Assembly: GCA_954871525.1 (NCBI GenBank)
Contig: OX940872.1
Span: 8,083,180-8,147,179 of the forward strand
Origin: Parietaria judaica
Taxonomy: Eukaryota; Streptophyta; Magnoliopsida; Rosales; Urticaceae
Length of the DNA stretch: 64,000 nucleotides
Direction of reading: 5' to 3'
Position numbers and translations under genes: made by a program. How positions within the stretch are numbered: position 1 is the first letter of the stretch; each line of letters begins with the position of its first letter. The notes under the pieces are model-generated. The model did no database searches. It had not been told where the DNA came from and saw only the letters and a program-made list of their open reading frames with translations. Positions 38,812-50,640 of the stretch are shown here, piece after piece.

Positions 38812-39411
38812 CCGGAAACTCCTCGATGCCGAGACGCGATACCCGCAGGTCGAGAAGCTGGTACTGGCGCTCTACGACGCGTCGGAGAAATTGAGGTTCC
38901 ATTTTCAAGTACACACCATCGTCGTCATGACGAACAGGCCCGTCCGGTCCATCCTCCATAACCCGAATCAATCGGGAAGAGTCACGAAGTGGTCGATCAA
39001 GTTGGGAGCTTACGATATTGAGTATCGACTCAGAACCAGCTTGAAGTCTCAGGTCCTCGCTGATTTCCTTATCGAGCTGCCGAAAGAGCTCGTGGACTCG
39101 CGTGACGAGATAGGAATGTGGAGGCTCCTCGTCGACGGTTCGTCAACATCGCTCGGATCAGGCATCGGAATCAAGATCGTCTCTCCGATGGAGAAGTGAT
39201 AGAAAAGGCTTGTCGCCTCGCTTTCCAGTCCACCAACTACGAGGCAGAGTACGAGGCTCTCATCGTCGGGATGCAATCGGCTTTGGCCTTGGGCGTTAGG
39301 AAGATAAATGCCTTTGTGGATTCCCAGCTGGTGGTCAAACAGGTTAACAGGGAGTACGAGAAGAATGACGAGAGGATGGAGGCGTACATGGGGGTGGTCG
39401 AATCCTTGTAA
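38795..39411 (+). pseudogene. Tandem RNase H domains (Gypsy RNase H plus additional aRNH)
   Basis: The first domain continues in a second frame with ISRKLLDAETRYPQVEKL and VMTNRPVRSIL (38800-38970). A second, distinct RNase H begins WRLLVDGSS (about 39118-39145). After another frame change near 39190 it continues with NYEAEYEALIVGM and FVDSQLVVKQV (39234-39345). A stop at 39409 ends this part. Two RNase H units before integrase is the Tat-clade arrangement. Confidence 0.8.
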
Positions 39412-39432
39412 AAAAAGTTCGACTTTTGGACT

Positions 39433-40917
39433 TTGACGCAGGTATCTGAAGGTGACAACAACCACGCCGACGCACTGGCTGGCTTGGGTTCGACGACTGA
39501 AATCGACGAACTCAGATCGATCACAGTCGAGACGGTCGAAAGGCCAAGCATCAAGCAAGGAGAGGGGCCGGCGAAGAAGAATTACAAGCCCAATGAGAAT
39601 CCGCCCGAGGAGCCAGAAGCCGACGACGCCTCTAGCGCCGACAACCCCGAAATCCTCGACATCGAAGGCAAAAACCCGGGGCCCGAAGAACAGGGTGTGG
39701 TGGATGACGACGAGGAAGAGGATTGGCGCACGCCTTTCCGACGATACATTCTCGACGGGATACTACCCGACGACCGACAGGAGGCCAGGAAAGTGCAAAC
39801 CAAGAGCGCCATGTACTCCGTCCTAGATGGTAGGTTATACAGGGCGAGCTTCGAAGGAATACTGCTGCGTTTCTTGGGCAAGAAGGAAACGGAGTACGTG
39901 ATGAGAGAAATCCACGGAGGAGAGTGCGGCAATCACTCTGGCGGCCGTTCCCTGCTGCGAAAGGCCAAGCGGCAAGGTTTCTTTTGGGAAACCATGGTCG
40001 TGGATTGCGCCAGCCACACCAAGAAGTGCGAGAAATGCCAACACCTCGCCCTGGCGATCAACTGCCCCGCGGAAAAGCTGTCGGTGGTGTCCGTGCCGTA
40101 CCCCTTCATGAAGTGGTCGATGGACATCGTTGGTCCTATGCCCACCGGCACCCGACAGCGAAAGTTTATGCTGGTAGTAACGGATTTCTTCACCAAGTGG
40201 TCTGAAGCAGAGGCGTACGCCAACATCAAGGATTCCGATGTCGAGAGCTACGTATGGAAGAACGTGATTACGCGTTTTGGTCTGCCTCGGGAGATCATCC
40301 CCGATAACGGTTCCCAGTTCATCTCGAAAAGATTCCATGACTTCTGCGCTCGTTGGAGGATAAAACTGAACACGTCGACGACGAGATACCCCCAAGGAAA
40401 CGGGAACGCGGAGGCGGTCAACCGCACCATCGTCGACAACATCAAAAAGATACTTGACGAGAAGAAGGGCTTGTGGGCTGACGAGCTTCCCGGAGTGCTC
40501 TTGGCTTATTGCACTACTCCCCACTCAGCCACCGGCGAGACCTCCTTTGCCCTCGCCTTTGGGGTCGAAGCGGTGGTACCAGCCGAGGTGGGAGTACCTA
40601 GCCTGCTCCATCAACTCGCCCACATTGACGAGAGACGAGAGCGGGCCAAAGCGCACATCGCCAACTACCAGAACACCATCGCCCGCTTCTACAATAAGAG
40701 CGTGCGCCCCCGACAGCTTCGGGTCGGTGAACTTGTACTCCGTAGAGTCTTCTAAAACAAAGCGGAGTTAAACGCGTGCAAGCACGGGCAAAACTGGGAG
40801 GGCCCGTACAAAGTCATCGAGGTGGTCAAGCGAGGAGTCTACAGACTCGAAAACACGGCCGACGTTGAGGTGATTCGGAGTTGGAACGTCAAACACCTCA
40901 AGAAGTTCTATCAATAG
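39433..40917 (+). pseudogene. Integrase (in-frame stop near the C-terminus)
   Basis: The HHCC zinc module is seen (His in EIHGGECGNHSGG, Cys in KKCEKCQ, about 39910-40045). The DDE core follows: MDIVGPMP (first Asp), IIPDNGSQF (second Asp) and NAEAVNRTI (Glu). C-terminal LLAYCTTPHSATGETSFALAFG is also typical. A TAA at 40753 interrupts the C-terminal domain, whose remainder (WEGPYKVIEVV, VKHLKKFYQ) stays readable to a natural stop at 40915-40917. The stretch 39550-39730 is an acidic, low-complexity linker. Confidence 0.85.
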
Positions 40918-41439
40918 ACTCAAGAGGTCTTGTCGCCCCAACCCTCGCTATTTACACTGTATTTTGTTAAGTCTTTACGTTTCAAATAGTCTATCTTATC
41001 TGTTTAAAAGGGGAATCCCGACCCACCTGTTCGGGACTGCTCAAGGCTCCGGCCTATATTTAATCAGATTGGGAGTACTATTCCCTCGCGAGCCACACTC
41101 ATATGGGAGACTCGAAGGGTTTAACGAGGCTCACCTTTATGGAAAACACGAGTATGTTCTAACATTTCAACAGGTCCCAATTAACGAATACGCTCAAAAT
41201 AAGAACAGGTGACGAACGGCTACGACCCAGGCATCAACAACAAAATCGATAGCACTAAAATATTGCGAGAATTGACTCGTAAAGGACAAATACGGCACGA
41301 AAGTAAATTCGGAAAGGCAAAAAGAGGCCTCGGCTTACAGCAGCGACGAGCCCGGAATCCCGACATGCTCGTCGCCGTTGTTTCGAGTACGCCGCCGTGG
41401 CGAGTACGACATTATCATCGGACTCGTCACCGCTTGCGA

Positions 41440-41865
41440 CTTGAAAAAGAAAAAAGGGCCTCGACAAAATTCTTGACGGCACCACGCAAAAGAAAAGAAA
41501 AAAGGGCCTCGACAAAAGTCTCGATGGCACCATGAAAAAGGAAAAAAAAGGGCCTCAACGAAAGTCTCGACGGCACCATGAAAAAGAAAAGGGAAAAAGG
41601 GTCTCGACGGCACCATGAAAAAGAAAAGAAAAAAGGGCCTCGACAAAAGTCTCGACGGCACCATGAAAAATAAAAGAAAAAAGGGCCTCGACAAAATTCT
41701 CGACGGCACCATGAAAAATAAAAGAAAAAAGGGCCTCGAAAAAAGTCTCGACGGCAACATGAAATAAATTTAAAAAAAAAAGAGTATCGATGGCACCACA
41801 AAATGAAGGAAGGAAAGGGCCTCGACAAAAGTTTCGATGGCACCATCGCAGGGCAACAATAAGAA
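41440..41865. repeat. ~48-bp minisatellite in the retrotransposon 3' region
   Basis: About nine units share GGGCCTCGACAAAA, CTCGACGGCACCATG and an A/G-rich spacer. Unit starts near 41456, 41504, 41550, 41599, 41635, 41683 and 41731 show 46-49-bp spacing with one shortened unit. Minisatellites in this part of Tat-clade elements are known. Confidence 0.85.
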
Positions 41866-41944
41866 GAACAAACGATAAAGAATAGCAACGAAGGTCACAT
41901 GTAAAAGAGCATATCACGAGAAGTCCTTTTTTCTTTCCACCTTC

Positions 41945-41950
41945 GTGTGT

Positions 41951-41981
<31 letters not shown>

Positions 41982-41987
41982 GGGGGG
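41945..41987. repeat. (GT)n followed by a G homopolymer
   Basis: About nine to ten GT units run straight into a G tract of about 23 bases, followed by TAGGTA. With the 19-G run at 36905 and the G run in the 3' LTR, this element is rich in G homopolymers. Confidence 0.9.
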
Positions 41988-42738
41988 TAGGTACTGACAT
42001 CCTCCACTCTACATTACATACAATTAAAAATCTTCGACTATTCATACATCGAGTGTCTTACAAATTTTCTTTTACAGCAAAGCCTTACAGGCAAACTCCT
42101 ACAAAATGGTATAACTTGATTGAACAAAAGCAGTGAAACCTCAGCCCTCGTCAGAACAAACGACGACGTCGGCAATCTCCTCGATAACATCCGATGCCGC
42201 TTGGTCGAGGATGTCCTCGACGAAGTCCGAGAATGTGGCCAAATGACGCGGGTCTTGGACAAGGAACCTCGTCAAAGCATTCTGCGGTAACACGTCCAAA
42301 CGACGAGCCGCAGAGGAGCTCCCTTGGACTTCCTCCGATAAGGGCACCGCAGTCCGGAGGGTAAGGACATTGACAAGGTCTCGTACGAGGACGTAATGCT
42401 CGGGATCCTCAGCAAGGAATGATGCGATCACGTCCTCGACATACCTCAAAGGACAAGAAACGAGAGGAGTCTCGTCGACCTGCGAGAAGAAATATGAGAA
42501 TAGCTGGATCCAATAAAAGGAGGAACGCAAGAGAAGCGACAGACATGGCTCAATCACAAGAAGCTCAGTAGAAGAAAGTAAGGTCTCATTCATTTAGTGA
42601 AATAGTCGGGATTACAAACAAAAAGAAAAGGCGCACGGCCAAACCGGCAACGGAGAGGACAAAGTAAAGAAATAGGGAAACTAGCTAACAAAACAAAAAT
42701 TCCTAAGAAAGATCGTCTTGTACCGTCGGCTCCTGAGT

Positions 42739-44820
42739 CTAGAGGATCTCATCGTTAGTCCCGTACTCGTCGACAGAGTCCGAAGCAAAAACGGTTGACC
42801 CCACTGCGAAGGCAGCTAGCTTCTCGGGCTCGACGGCGGGGGGATCGCACGGCGAGAGGGGCGGGGAATCCAAAGGTGGGGCTGACTTCGCATCTAGCTC
42901 CTCCACCTTCTTGGAATGCTCCTCGTAGATCCCGCACCACTTCGGCACACGGGGCAGGAGCTTCGCCACCGTCGCAACGGGAGGTAGCCTCTCGACCATG
43001 TCGAGATTGGCCTTGTAGGAGGCCGCCATGCGATGATGGTCGATAGACTCATCAAGAGCCGCGAACCTCTCATCGCACCTCTTCACTTTATCCTTAGCCT
43101 TCTCGAAGAGGCGCAGCCGGGCACTAGACTCCTCGACTACCTCCGCTTGAGCGGCCTCCAATTCCCCGGCCAGCTTTTTCATAGCATTGGTCACCCGACA
43201 AACCAGGCGACTCTCTTCCTCGGGAGGGGCTCCGACAGCCTCGCTCAGACGAGCGAGCCTCTTCGTCTTCTTCTCGAGCGCCTCAGAGAGGCTGTGAGAC
43301 ATACGGCAATGGCGTTCCGCCTCGTCGGCGAGAACGCGTCTCTGTTCGTCAAGCTGCCGGTCGGCTTCTTGACAAAGACAAGCCTCATTCTCCCAGGCGG
43401 CCTTGGCGTCGTCGAGCGCCTAACGGGCCCCGGTCGCTTCCTCCCGATAACTTCGCTCCCCGGCTATGGAGATCTGAAGGTGTCGCTCGGCCTCCCCGGC
43501 CTTGTCCCTCATCTCGTCCGCCCTCTTGTCGACAACATAGGCGTTGTCGCATTCGTCGAGGATAATGTCGTTCAGGAGCGCCATGCTCTGGAAATTAAGA
43601 GCGGCGGCCCTGCGATAGCGAGAGAAGTCGCCCACAGACTCTGTGAACTCGCGGACCCTTGGGGTGGACATGGACAGGCCTTGGAGCGCCTTAGTAGAGT
43701 AATCCTCCCAATACTGCGAAGAAGAAGCGAGAGCAGGCGGATGCGGGAAGCGCGAGACGGTCAGAATCGTCGAGGCCTTCCCCATACCCGATGGGAACAT
43801 CGGAAGAAGAGGATTCGAGGGGGCCGCAGTCTTCGGCGGCTCGGCGAATTTCCAAGAATGAGGAGGTATCGCCAGAAGTGGGGGCTCGGCGTCGGTCTCC
43901 TTGAGCGTCGTCGAGGCCTCCGCTCCAGGCGAAGCCTCGACTAAAGACGAATCGGCGGGAGCACTGAGCCCAAGCGGAAGGTTGTCGGAAAGAGGGGCGT
44001 CGTCGTCTTCTTGGGGCTCTCCGCCCCGAGGCCCAGCGATCGCTGGCGAAGCGTCCAGCCGAGCTTCCTCGGATTCGTCTTGCCCAGAAGCTGGCGCGGG
44101 GGTGACCGCCAGGGCACCCTCGGTCGTCGGGACAGCTGCCTTGCGGGGAGAAGGCGAAGGAGCCGGGGTATCTTCAGCTCCAAGGGCGGAGGTGACTTCC
44201 GCATGCCCTCCCGCGGGAACCCCAAGAGTTGGTTCTGAAAGAATCCGCGCGGAAACTTCCGCGATGGAAGGAAGAAGGTCGGCGAAAGACGGGGTCGCAT
44301 GAGCTTCGTCGGCGACTTGGCCCATGTCGGTGAAGTCTTCGTCGCTAAACTCGTCGTCGAATATAACCTCCCTCCGAGGGCGACGAGAGAAACCGGTCAC
44401 GGTACTGTCGGAGGAGGTGGTGACGATAGGCTCGGAGGCGGTCTCCTTCGCGGGGCCACCCCCATCGAGGAGAGGAGGTACCGGAGCATTGGGCGACGGC
44501 GCCCCGGCCGCCCCAACGTCACTTGTCGAGTCCTTGACCGGGGCGACGGGTCCGGTGGTCGCCTCGTCGGGCATGACCTCCTCCGGAGCCTTAGCTTTCT
44601 TGGAGGCAGAGTCTTCACGCGTCTCTTCGGAGACGCGCGTCGTTCCGGGAACCTCGTCGCGAGAGGTTTCCTTCTGAGATCGACGGGGCGCGAGTTCACG
44701 AGAAGGCTCGTCGCGTCGAGGGGATCCTTGGGGACGAGGAGCGTCTGGAGAGCGACGGTCCCCCGTAAGTTCTGACGCGTCGGTAGCCCGATGAGACGCG
44801 TCGACATCTTACGCATGCTT
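42739..44820 (-). pseudogene. Antisense retrotransposon coding region, distal part (coiled coil)
   Basis: On the strand opposite to gag-pol, one frame runs from about 44820 to 42739 with a single TAG near 43417-43419. The first half is Pro/Ser/Ala/Glu-rich and probably disordered. It then has a conserved-looking YWEDYSTKALQGLSMSTPRVREF stretch, and the last ~300 residues are a long Lys/Glu/Ala-rich coiled coil. It ends DEYGTNDEIL. It is probably the C-terminal continuation of the ORF at 44898-46037, separated by one frame disruption at 44820-44900. Function is unknown. Confidence 0.6.
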
Positions 44821-44897
44821 GGAGCGACGCTCAGAGGAGGCGTTGCGGGACGACGGCCCGTCGCAGGAGAGCATGCGGTCTTTTCCTTCTCGAGGGA

Positions 44898-46037
44898 CTA
44901 ACCCCAGGTAGCGTCTTTGGACCGGTCCCTCGGAGGCGGTATCGGCACCGGGGTGGTCGGAGAACCCTCGTCTGTCTCGTCAAAGCGAGACTTTCTTTTC
45001 TGGCCCTTCGTAGGAGCCTTGGGGTTCCTCTTCCGCTGAGGAGGCGACGAGCTATTCCCGTCTTCGTCGGCTCGGAACCCTGGAGGGAACAAGGAGCGAG
45101 GGGGCGGACCCATGATGTGGACGAGTTGGTAAATGCCTGACTTCATGACTCGATCCCCGTTGAAATAGAGGGACCATTCACGAAAGGGACTGGCGAGAAG
45201 AGCGCCGCGCACGCTCGCGAAGCGGGCCTCGACCTTCTTGTCGATTGACGGAGAAAACTTGTGGAGTTCCTGGTCGACGATCCAGTCGCGGGGCAGCATA
45301 GCGTGGTTAGGCCCGAACGAGCTCGCGTCCACGCGGGTGAAGAAGTAACGGTTCTCCCATATAGCCTCCTTATTGAGCGGATTCAGGAGGATGTGGAGCT
45401 TGCTGCGATGAGACAGAGAGAGCCGTCCCACGTTCTTGGGGTTCTTCGAGAAGAAATACAGGCTCATGAGGTCCTCTAGAGTGAGTTCCACCCCCTGCTC
45501 GAGTCCCAGCACGAGCGTGCATAGGAGAACCCAGATTGAGGTTGGGCTCACCTGGGTTATCGGCACGTTGAAGGCAGCAAGGAAGGCCACGATCAAGTTT
45601 GGCACATAGAGGTAGAGATTTATGTCGGTAAAGAAATGCTCGTAGATCGCGATACAGTCGTCTTGAGGCTCATCAGCGCGTTCACCGGGGTACGGGAGCC
45701 GTTGAAGATACGATTCGATGTCGATGTAGTGTTTGATGAAATGCTCGCGGTTTGCCTCCGTCACGATAGACAGGGGAGACCTGGTCTGAAAGATCTTGCC
45801 AGAGAGAGACATTGCAAGGCGAGGATGAGCGGAGTAGGGAAGTCGCACGAATTTCCAGAGAAGAGAGAGTTCGAAGTGTTTGAGAAGAAATGAGTAATCT
45901 GAGAAAGAAAATGGAGGTTTGAATATACGGAAGGTTGCTTGGAGAAGGAGAAGAGGCGCGAGTCGATCGGACGGCCCAGGATCGAGGCGCGTGGAACCTG
46001 TCGACGGTCGAGATGAAGGATCCGTTGTAAACCCCAT
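44898..46037 (-). CDS. Antisense retrotransposon ORF, PF04195-like (putative gypsy-type transposon protein)
   Basis: This ORF is antisense to gag-pol, between integrase and the 3' LTR. The open frame gives 379 aa from ATG 46037. A start at 45812 (MSLSGKIFQ, 304 aa) is more likely, since the upstream part looks non-conserved. Residues roughly 40-180 of the shorter form (YEHFFTDINLYLYVPNLIV, VSPTSIWVLL, GVELTLEDLMSLYFFSKN, ENRYFFTR) resemble the plant PF04195-type proteins often annotated as putative gypsy-type transposon. The C-terminus is basic and Pro-rich. Antisense extra genes are known in Tat relatives such as Grande, and their role is unknown. Family assignment is from recalled pattern. 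Confidence 0.6.
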   Translation of the reverse strand: MGFTTDPSSRPSTGSTRLDPGPSDRLAPLLLLQATFRIFKPPFSFSDYSFLLKHFELSLLWKFVRLPYSAHPRLAMSLSGKIFQTRSPLSIVTEANREHFIKHYIDIESYLQRLPYPGERADEPQDDCIAIYEHFFTDINLYLYVPNLIVAFLAAFNVPITQVSPTSIWVLLCTLVLGLEQGVELTLEDLMSLYFFSKNPKNVGRLSLSHRSKLHILLNPLNKEAIWENRYFFTRVDASSFGPNHAMLPRDWIVDQELHKFSPSIDKKVEARFASVRGALLASPFREWSLYFNGDRVMKSGIYQLVHIMGPPPRSLFPPGFRADEDGNSSSPPQRKRNPKAPTKGQKRKSRFDETDEGSPTTPVPIPPPRDRSKDATWG

Positions 46038-46267
46038 AAAGCAGGTACTCGAGTGCAAATGAAACCCCGCATTAAATGCGGATGGGATTCGAGGCGTGAC
46101 AGGCTGTGCAGCGATCAGACCTCGACACGTCAGCGTAAGGTCAGTTCCTCATCGCGGGAAGGCCGTCGTCGATCGATGGCCCTCGAGGAATTAGTCTTGT
46201 CGCTCGATGAGTGTTGTCGCGCCGCGCCGCGCGTCTTCCTTCTACATTTTCTCAAGTGTATACACTT

Positions 46268-46286
46268 GACAAAATGGGGGACTGAC
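46268..46286 (+). other. Polypurine tract
   Basis: GACAAAATGGGGGACTGAC directly precedes the 3' LTR; the AAAATGGGGGA core is the likely plus-strand primer. Confidence 0.7.
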
Positions 46287-46997
46287 TGTTAAGGTCGGAT
46301 TTGGTCAAATCCATCCTCAACTTTACACTTGTCGTCTTTCTAATGGAACGGCGGGAATGGGGGTGGGCGAGACCGTGATGGGCCTTTGGCCCATGAGGAG
46401 AATGATGGATAGTGGCAGCCTGAGTTCGTTGATGCCTGTTTGGGTGGCGAGGCCCAAGATCGAAGGGAGGCCCAAGATCGAGGATGTGACAAGAGCGTAC
46501 GACATGAGCATTAAATGATGGGTAGTACACTCAGAAGATGGCAGTCGACAACGTTAGTGGAGGCGAGCCTCCTTGGTTTCAACAGAGAATGTCAGGGAGG
46601 GGGGGGGGGGGGACCATGGAATATTTGGAGGGGGGACCATCTGAAGATCATCCAGGGGATTCGATCCCAAGGTGTGGGAATTTCACTATAAATAGAGGAA
46701 ATGATCCCCATTTAAAGGGGTTGGTAGAAATCAGGAGAGAAAATCATTGTAGTCTCATCGCACTGTAACTAGAGAACCTCAGGCTTTGAGACGTTCGGAT
46801 TTGTTCATCGATAACATCTCCGAGTCATTCTGTGTGTGTGTGTGTGTATTCGTTTCTCCCTTCAAAGTTCTAAGCTATAAACGGAAGAAATCGATCCCTC
46901 TCGTAATAATAATCAATCAAAGATACCCCATTCGTACTATCAGTGTGATTGTTCGAGTATTTTTGTGACTGTAAGGCGGTGCGAATCGCCCTCTACA
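46287..46997 (+). repeat. 3' LTR
   Basis: A 711-bp LTR homologous to 34713-35424, ending CTCTACA and followed by the GTCCC target duplication. It contains an expanded G run near 46597-46611 and a longer GT run near 46829-46848. Confidence 0.95.
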
Positions 46998-47002
46998 GTC
47001 CC

Positions 47003-47276
47003 TATAACATCCAAGCATGTATTTAATATCAATTTAATTCAAAAAACAAAAAACACCTAACAAATATCAAACAAAAAAGATATTCAAATGATAGAAGTAT
47101 AAAAAGTATTTTTCAATGGAAATCTCTTTTCCTAAAAACGATATAGAAGAAAAATAATAGAGATGAAAATATGGAAGATACTGAGTTTTGAAATATAATA
47201 TTGTCACACAGCTGGATGATTAATCACAAAAATACTATATGTAATTTGTTGCATCAATAATTTCACTTTAGTTGCT

Positions 47277-47317
<41 letters not shown>

Positions 47318-50248
47318 GAAACTATGAATGTTAAACAGCTGGATAATTAATCCAGATTAACACTAAATCGATTGTGATTTGTGAAAATAATGATTCATTA
47401 ATTAGGGTTATAGTTTAAGGCAGATATTGGTGACCACGAAGGTTCAAAACTTGGAACTCATCAATAAATATCGATGAGATCTTATATATATCACATATGA
47501 TTAAATTACACGTGTTTTGAATTCAAGCACATGGGATGGGAGAGTTAAGCAACATGCAGTCCACTACTTGTTGTTATTTAATTTTTATTTTATTTTTTAA
47601 GTCATACCATTAAGTTTGAAGAATAATAATTATTAAACCTCCATGCCCATGCTCATATGTATTTTCATTTATTCAATGTACTCAAAAAGTGGTTGTTGCA
47701 TGATTTTCACACAAGAAGGATTATAATTACTAAAAAAGAAATGTTTTTTGTTTTTTTTTTTATAACTGAAAATACACTGTAGACTTGTTTCTTGTCAACT
47801 AATATTAGAGAGTTAATATAGAAAGAAAAAATAAATAAAAATCAGGATGTTACGTAGTTCGGGCTAAAAAGATGTACACTAACTCCACGACTCCCGTTAC
47901 CGTTTCGAGTATTAGTTAAGACGGAATCTCTTGTACAAAAAGGGCATGTTAGTTATCATTGGGTGTATATATGTTGATTTTGGATCGGTTTTTTCAAAGC
48001 TCGGGTAGTCCGGCTGATCATGTCTTTCTATCTTTCAAGTACATTATTCTCACGTTTATTCGACCTCGTACGTTACTTAATCCTAGTCCCGTAGGATCAA
48101 GAAGGACCAAACCCTACAACGGAAGTGTCGAGACGATCTTTTTTCATTGGTCCCACGGCTTTTCAACTACGTTGTAGCAACGTGGTCTTTGACCGCATCC
48201 GTTTTATTAGAAAAGAGATTTTGTTAATACATTCTTAAGGAACAAAGTTGATCTCTCGCAGAGAGGCCAACCCGTAGAGGGTTTTAATTTGTACGCCAAA
48301 ATAATATGACATATCCAACACCATTATTATAAATTAGGGTTCTCTCTAGAATTGAAAAGAATAATACTTGAAAATAACCCCATTTAGTACTTAGTTACAT
48401 CATCACATAAGAGATAATCCCACTTCAATAAGATAATTACTGAATGAAAACTTCCTGATCAAATGGAGAAAACATAAGGCCATCACTCGGATGCAAAACC
48501 TTCATGAATAAATCTAGAAATACTCAAACGACATATATTGGGAAACGACAAGATAACGAGAAACGGTATTGAACTAGGGTGAAATACTTTTTGTTTTAAC
48601 CAACTAGGCTGAAATTCTTAAAATGACCAAAGAAACGACGACAAAAACCAATAATAAAAAGGACATGCAAATGTAAAAGGACGGGAAATAAAAATGATAG
48701 CTGTATTACAACTGGACAGGAATTTTATAAACGACATAAAAGAAAAATTCTACTGAACAAACAAACGACTATGCATGATTTTTTATTTTATTTATTTTTA
48801 TAGTAAAATCGACCACAAGGTTATATAAATAGTGATATACATAAGAATAAATAAATTATGAATTCCTTTAGATAAATTTGGACCGGCAATAGTTTTGTTT
48901 TCGTGAGTCTGTGTGTACTCGGTGAAGAAATAGGGAACGGTACTATTTTTTTATTATTGAAACATCCACACCTATTTTTATTGTTTTCTCTATCTCTGTT
49001 ACTAGTTAATGAATTTTCCCTATCATTTACAAATAAAAAAAAATCTCATAATACATGGATAAATAATTAATTAATGGTCTTAAATTGACGTGTATTTTTT
49101 TAGAATTTTATTTATATATGTAACAACTTGACAAAATAACCTTTACTTTAAATTTTTATTTTATCACAAATGCTCAAAATAAATCTATCAACTTTTTAAG
49201 GGTTTGTTAACAAAATACTTATTTGTACAAATTTTTTTAAAAACCAGCCATTGTATTTCATATATTTTTTTATAACTCTAAAAATAATTCTTAGAATAAA
49301 ATTGCTTTAATATTTAAACAAAAAATATTGAGTTATAAAAAAAATGTTTTGATAAAGTCATTTTCAAAATATTAAAATTTAGTGGATTATTTTATAAATT
49401 AGCCATAAATCACCTTTTTATTTTTTTTGCTTGTTCATCCAGTGGCGTTTTTGTTCTATTAATATTCCGTCACCCCTTTCTTGGATTCTTGGGTCTGCCC
49501 GTGTATGTTAAATATTCATGTCAACATTGTGAACTGAAAAAAGACTGAACATATTCTAAAATAAAAAGACTAATGTGCAAACATGGAGGAGAAATTATAC
49601 ATTAGAAAAAGTAGAAGAAATTCAACAAAAGCTTTCTTTCTATCTTTCTGATTACTCAACAAAAGCACAGACTTCTACATATTGAGTAGTCTTAAGTTTA
49701 AGTTGGACAAATATATGACTTTGCTTAGTTAAAACGAACAAATTAGTAGCAGTTTTATAGATATGGCAAAAGCTAGCAGTGACTCCTAAAACCGCTCTGA
49801 AAAGCTCATAATTTGGCTCAATTCGTCTACGGCGACCCCGTACTGACCCAACAACAAATACAGATGGTTTTCTTCCATCTTCTTCGGGGTCAAGTGACGC
49901 CTCATACCCCTGCCAAAATCGGGTCAACCCAACTTAGTCAGGTTAGTAAAGTCCAATTAATAGAAATACTATTACCCTTTTTTGAGTCCTACGGAATTTC
50001 ATTTCAAAACTAATTGACAACAAGAGACATAATACACAGCCTTGTGAATCTACTCATCTCTTCTTCTCTCTCATACAGAACAATAGATGGATATTTTTAT
50101 CCAACTATTTACCCCGGTAATCGTTAACCATACCGTATTATGTAGCAGAGGTTCTATCCCAAAACCAACTCGCAATAGACACTGACAAAGTTATATATAG
50201 TATATAATCTGAAACTTCAAGGTCAGAAGGCCAACCCAGCAAAGCAAG
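47003..50248. other. Intergenic region, no gene recognised
   Basis: AT-rich DNA with a TA microsatellite at 47278-47314. A GC-richer stretch at 47845-48290 includes TTACGTAGTTCGGGCT near 47850, a motif resembling plant Copia LTR ends. 49640-50240 contains short ORFs that match nothing I recognise. Confidence 0.5.
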
Positions 50249-50640
50249 TAATATTTGATTCGTGTTGAACTAATTATAGAGCAAAGTCGTATCTCGTATC
50301 TCGTATCTCTTTAGTTATAAGATCCAAAAGGTTTGTCGATTCCAAGGCGTTCAGATTCATAAACATATATAGAAATTATTGTGCGTCAAATAACATCAAA
50401 GGTCTTGGTTTCAGACGATGGAATGTCGAAATGTTTTTTTATCCGGAGAACTCATTGAATTGTTGCGAGTGGAAGGAATAGGATGTGCTTTGGAGAAGTG
50501 AGTTATTACCGAGTTATATTATTGAGAATAATGAAAGCATCTCTAAATACTCAAAGTTTCATATCCGAAGCGGGTTTTCAAGAAACTGCTCGAGTTTTAG
50601 CAAAAGCCGCTCTACGCGATCGTATCCGCTGGTTACATAT
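50249..50640 (+). pseudogene. Nuclear copy of plastid rpoC2 (3' part), NUPT
   Basis: Translating across frames gives recognisable C-terminal rpoC2 (plastid RNA polymerase beta'') sequence: Q-K-V-like KVCRFQGVQIHKH, then [11 protein letters not shown], then [26 protein letters not shown] at 50531-50625. The similarity begins near 50249 and stops abruptly near 50640. Several frameshifts and stops break it, and a TCGTATC unit is repeated in tandem near 50290-50310. It is therefore an inserted organelle DNA fragment under no coding constraint. Transfer by way of mitochondrial DNA cannot be excluded. Confidence 0.85.

Larger units (their letters stand above)
34713..46997 (+). mobile_element. Complete but mutated Ty3/Gypsy LTR retrotransposon, Tat-like
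   Basis: A 12.3-kb element with two TGTTAAGG...CTCTACA LTRs, flanked by the 5-bp duplication GTCCC (34708-34712 and 46998-47002). Internal order is primer binding site, gag, protease, reverse transcriptase, RNase H, a second RNase H, integrase, a ~48-bp minisatellite, a long antisense coding region, and a polypurine tract. The second RNase H between the Gypsy RNase H and integrase is characteristic of the plant Tat clade (Ogre, Grande, Retand and relatives). Several frameshifts and stops interrupt gag-pol, so this copy cannot encode a full polyprotein. About 19 LTR substitutions by eye over ~700 bp suggest a fairly young insertion. Confidence 0.95.

Noticed and set aside
41255..42007. Antisense frames of 90-153 codons with repeated Phe/Arg-rich units
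   Set aside because: They run through the ~48-bp minisatellite, whose unit length is a multiple of three, so the frame stays open by repetition alone.
49652..50013. Two overlapping short frames (91 and 66 codons)
   Set aside because: No family resemblance, no splice-supported extension, and they lie next to an organelle DNA insertion. I could not tie them to a plastid gene either.
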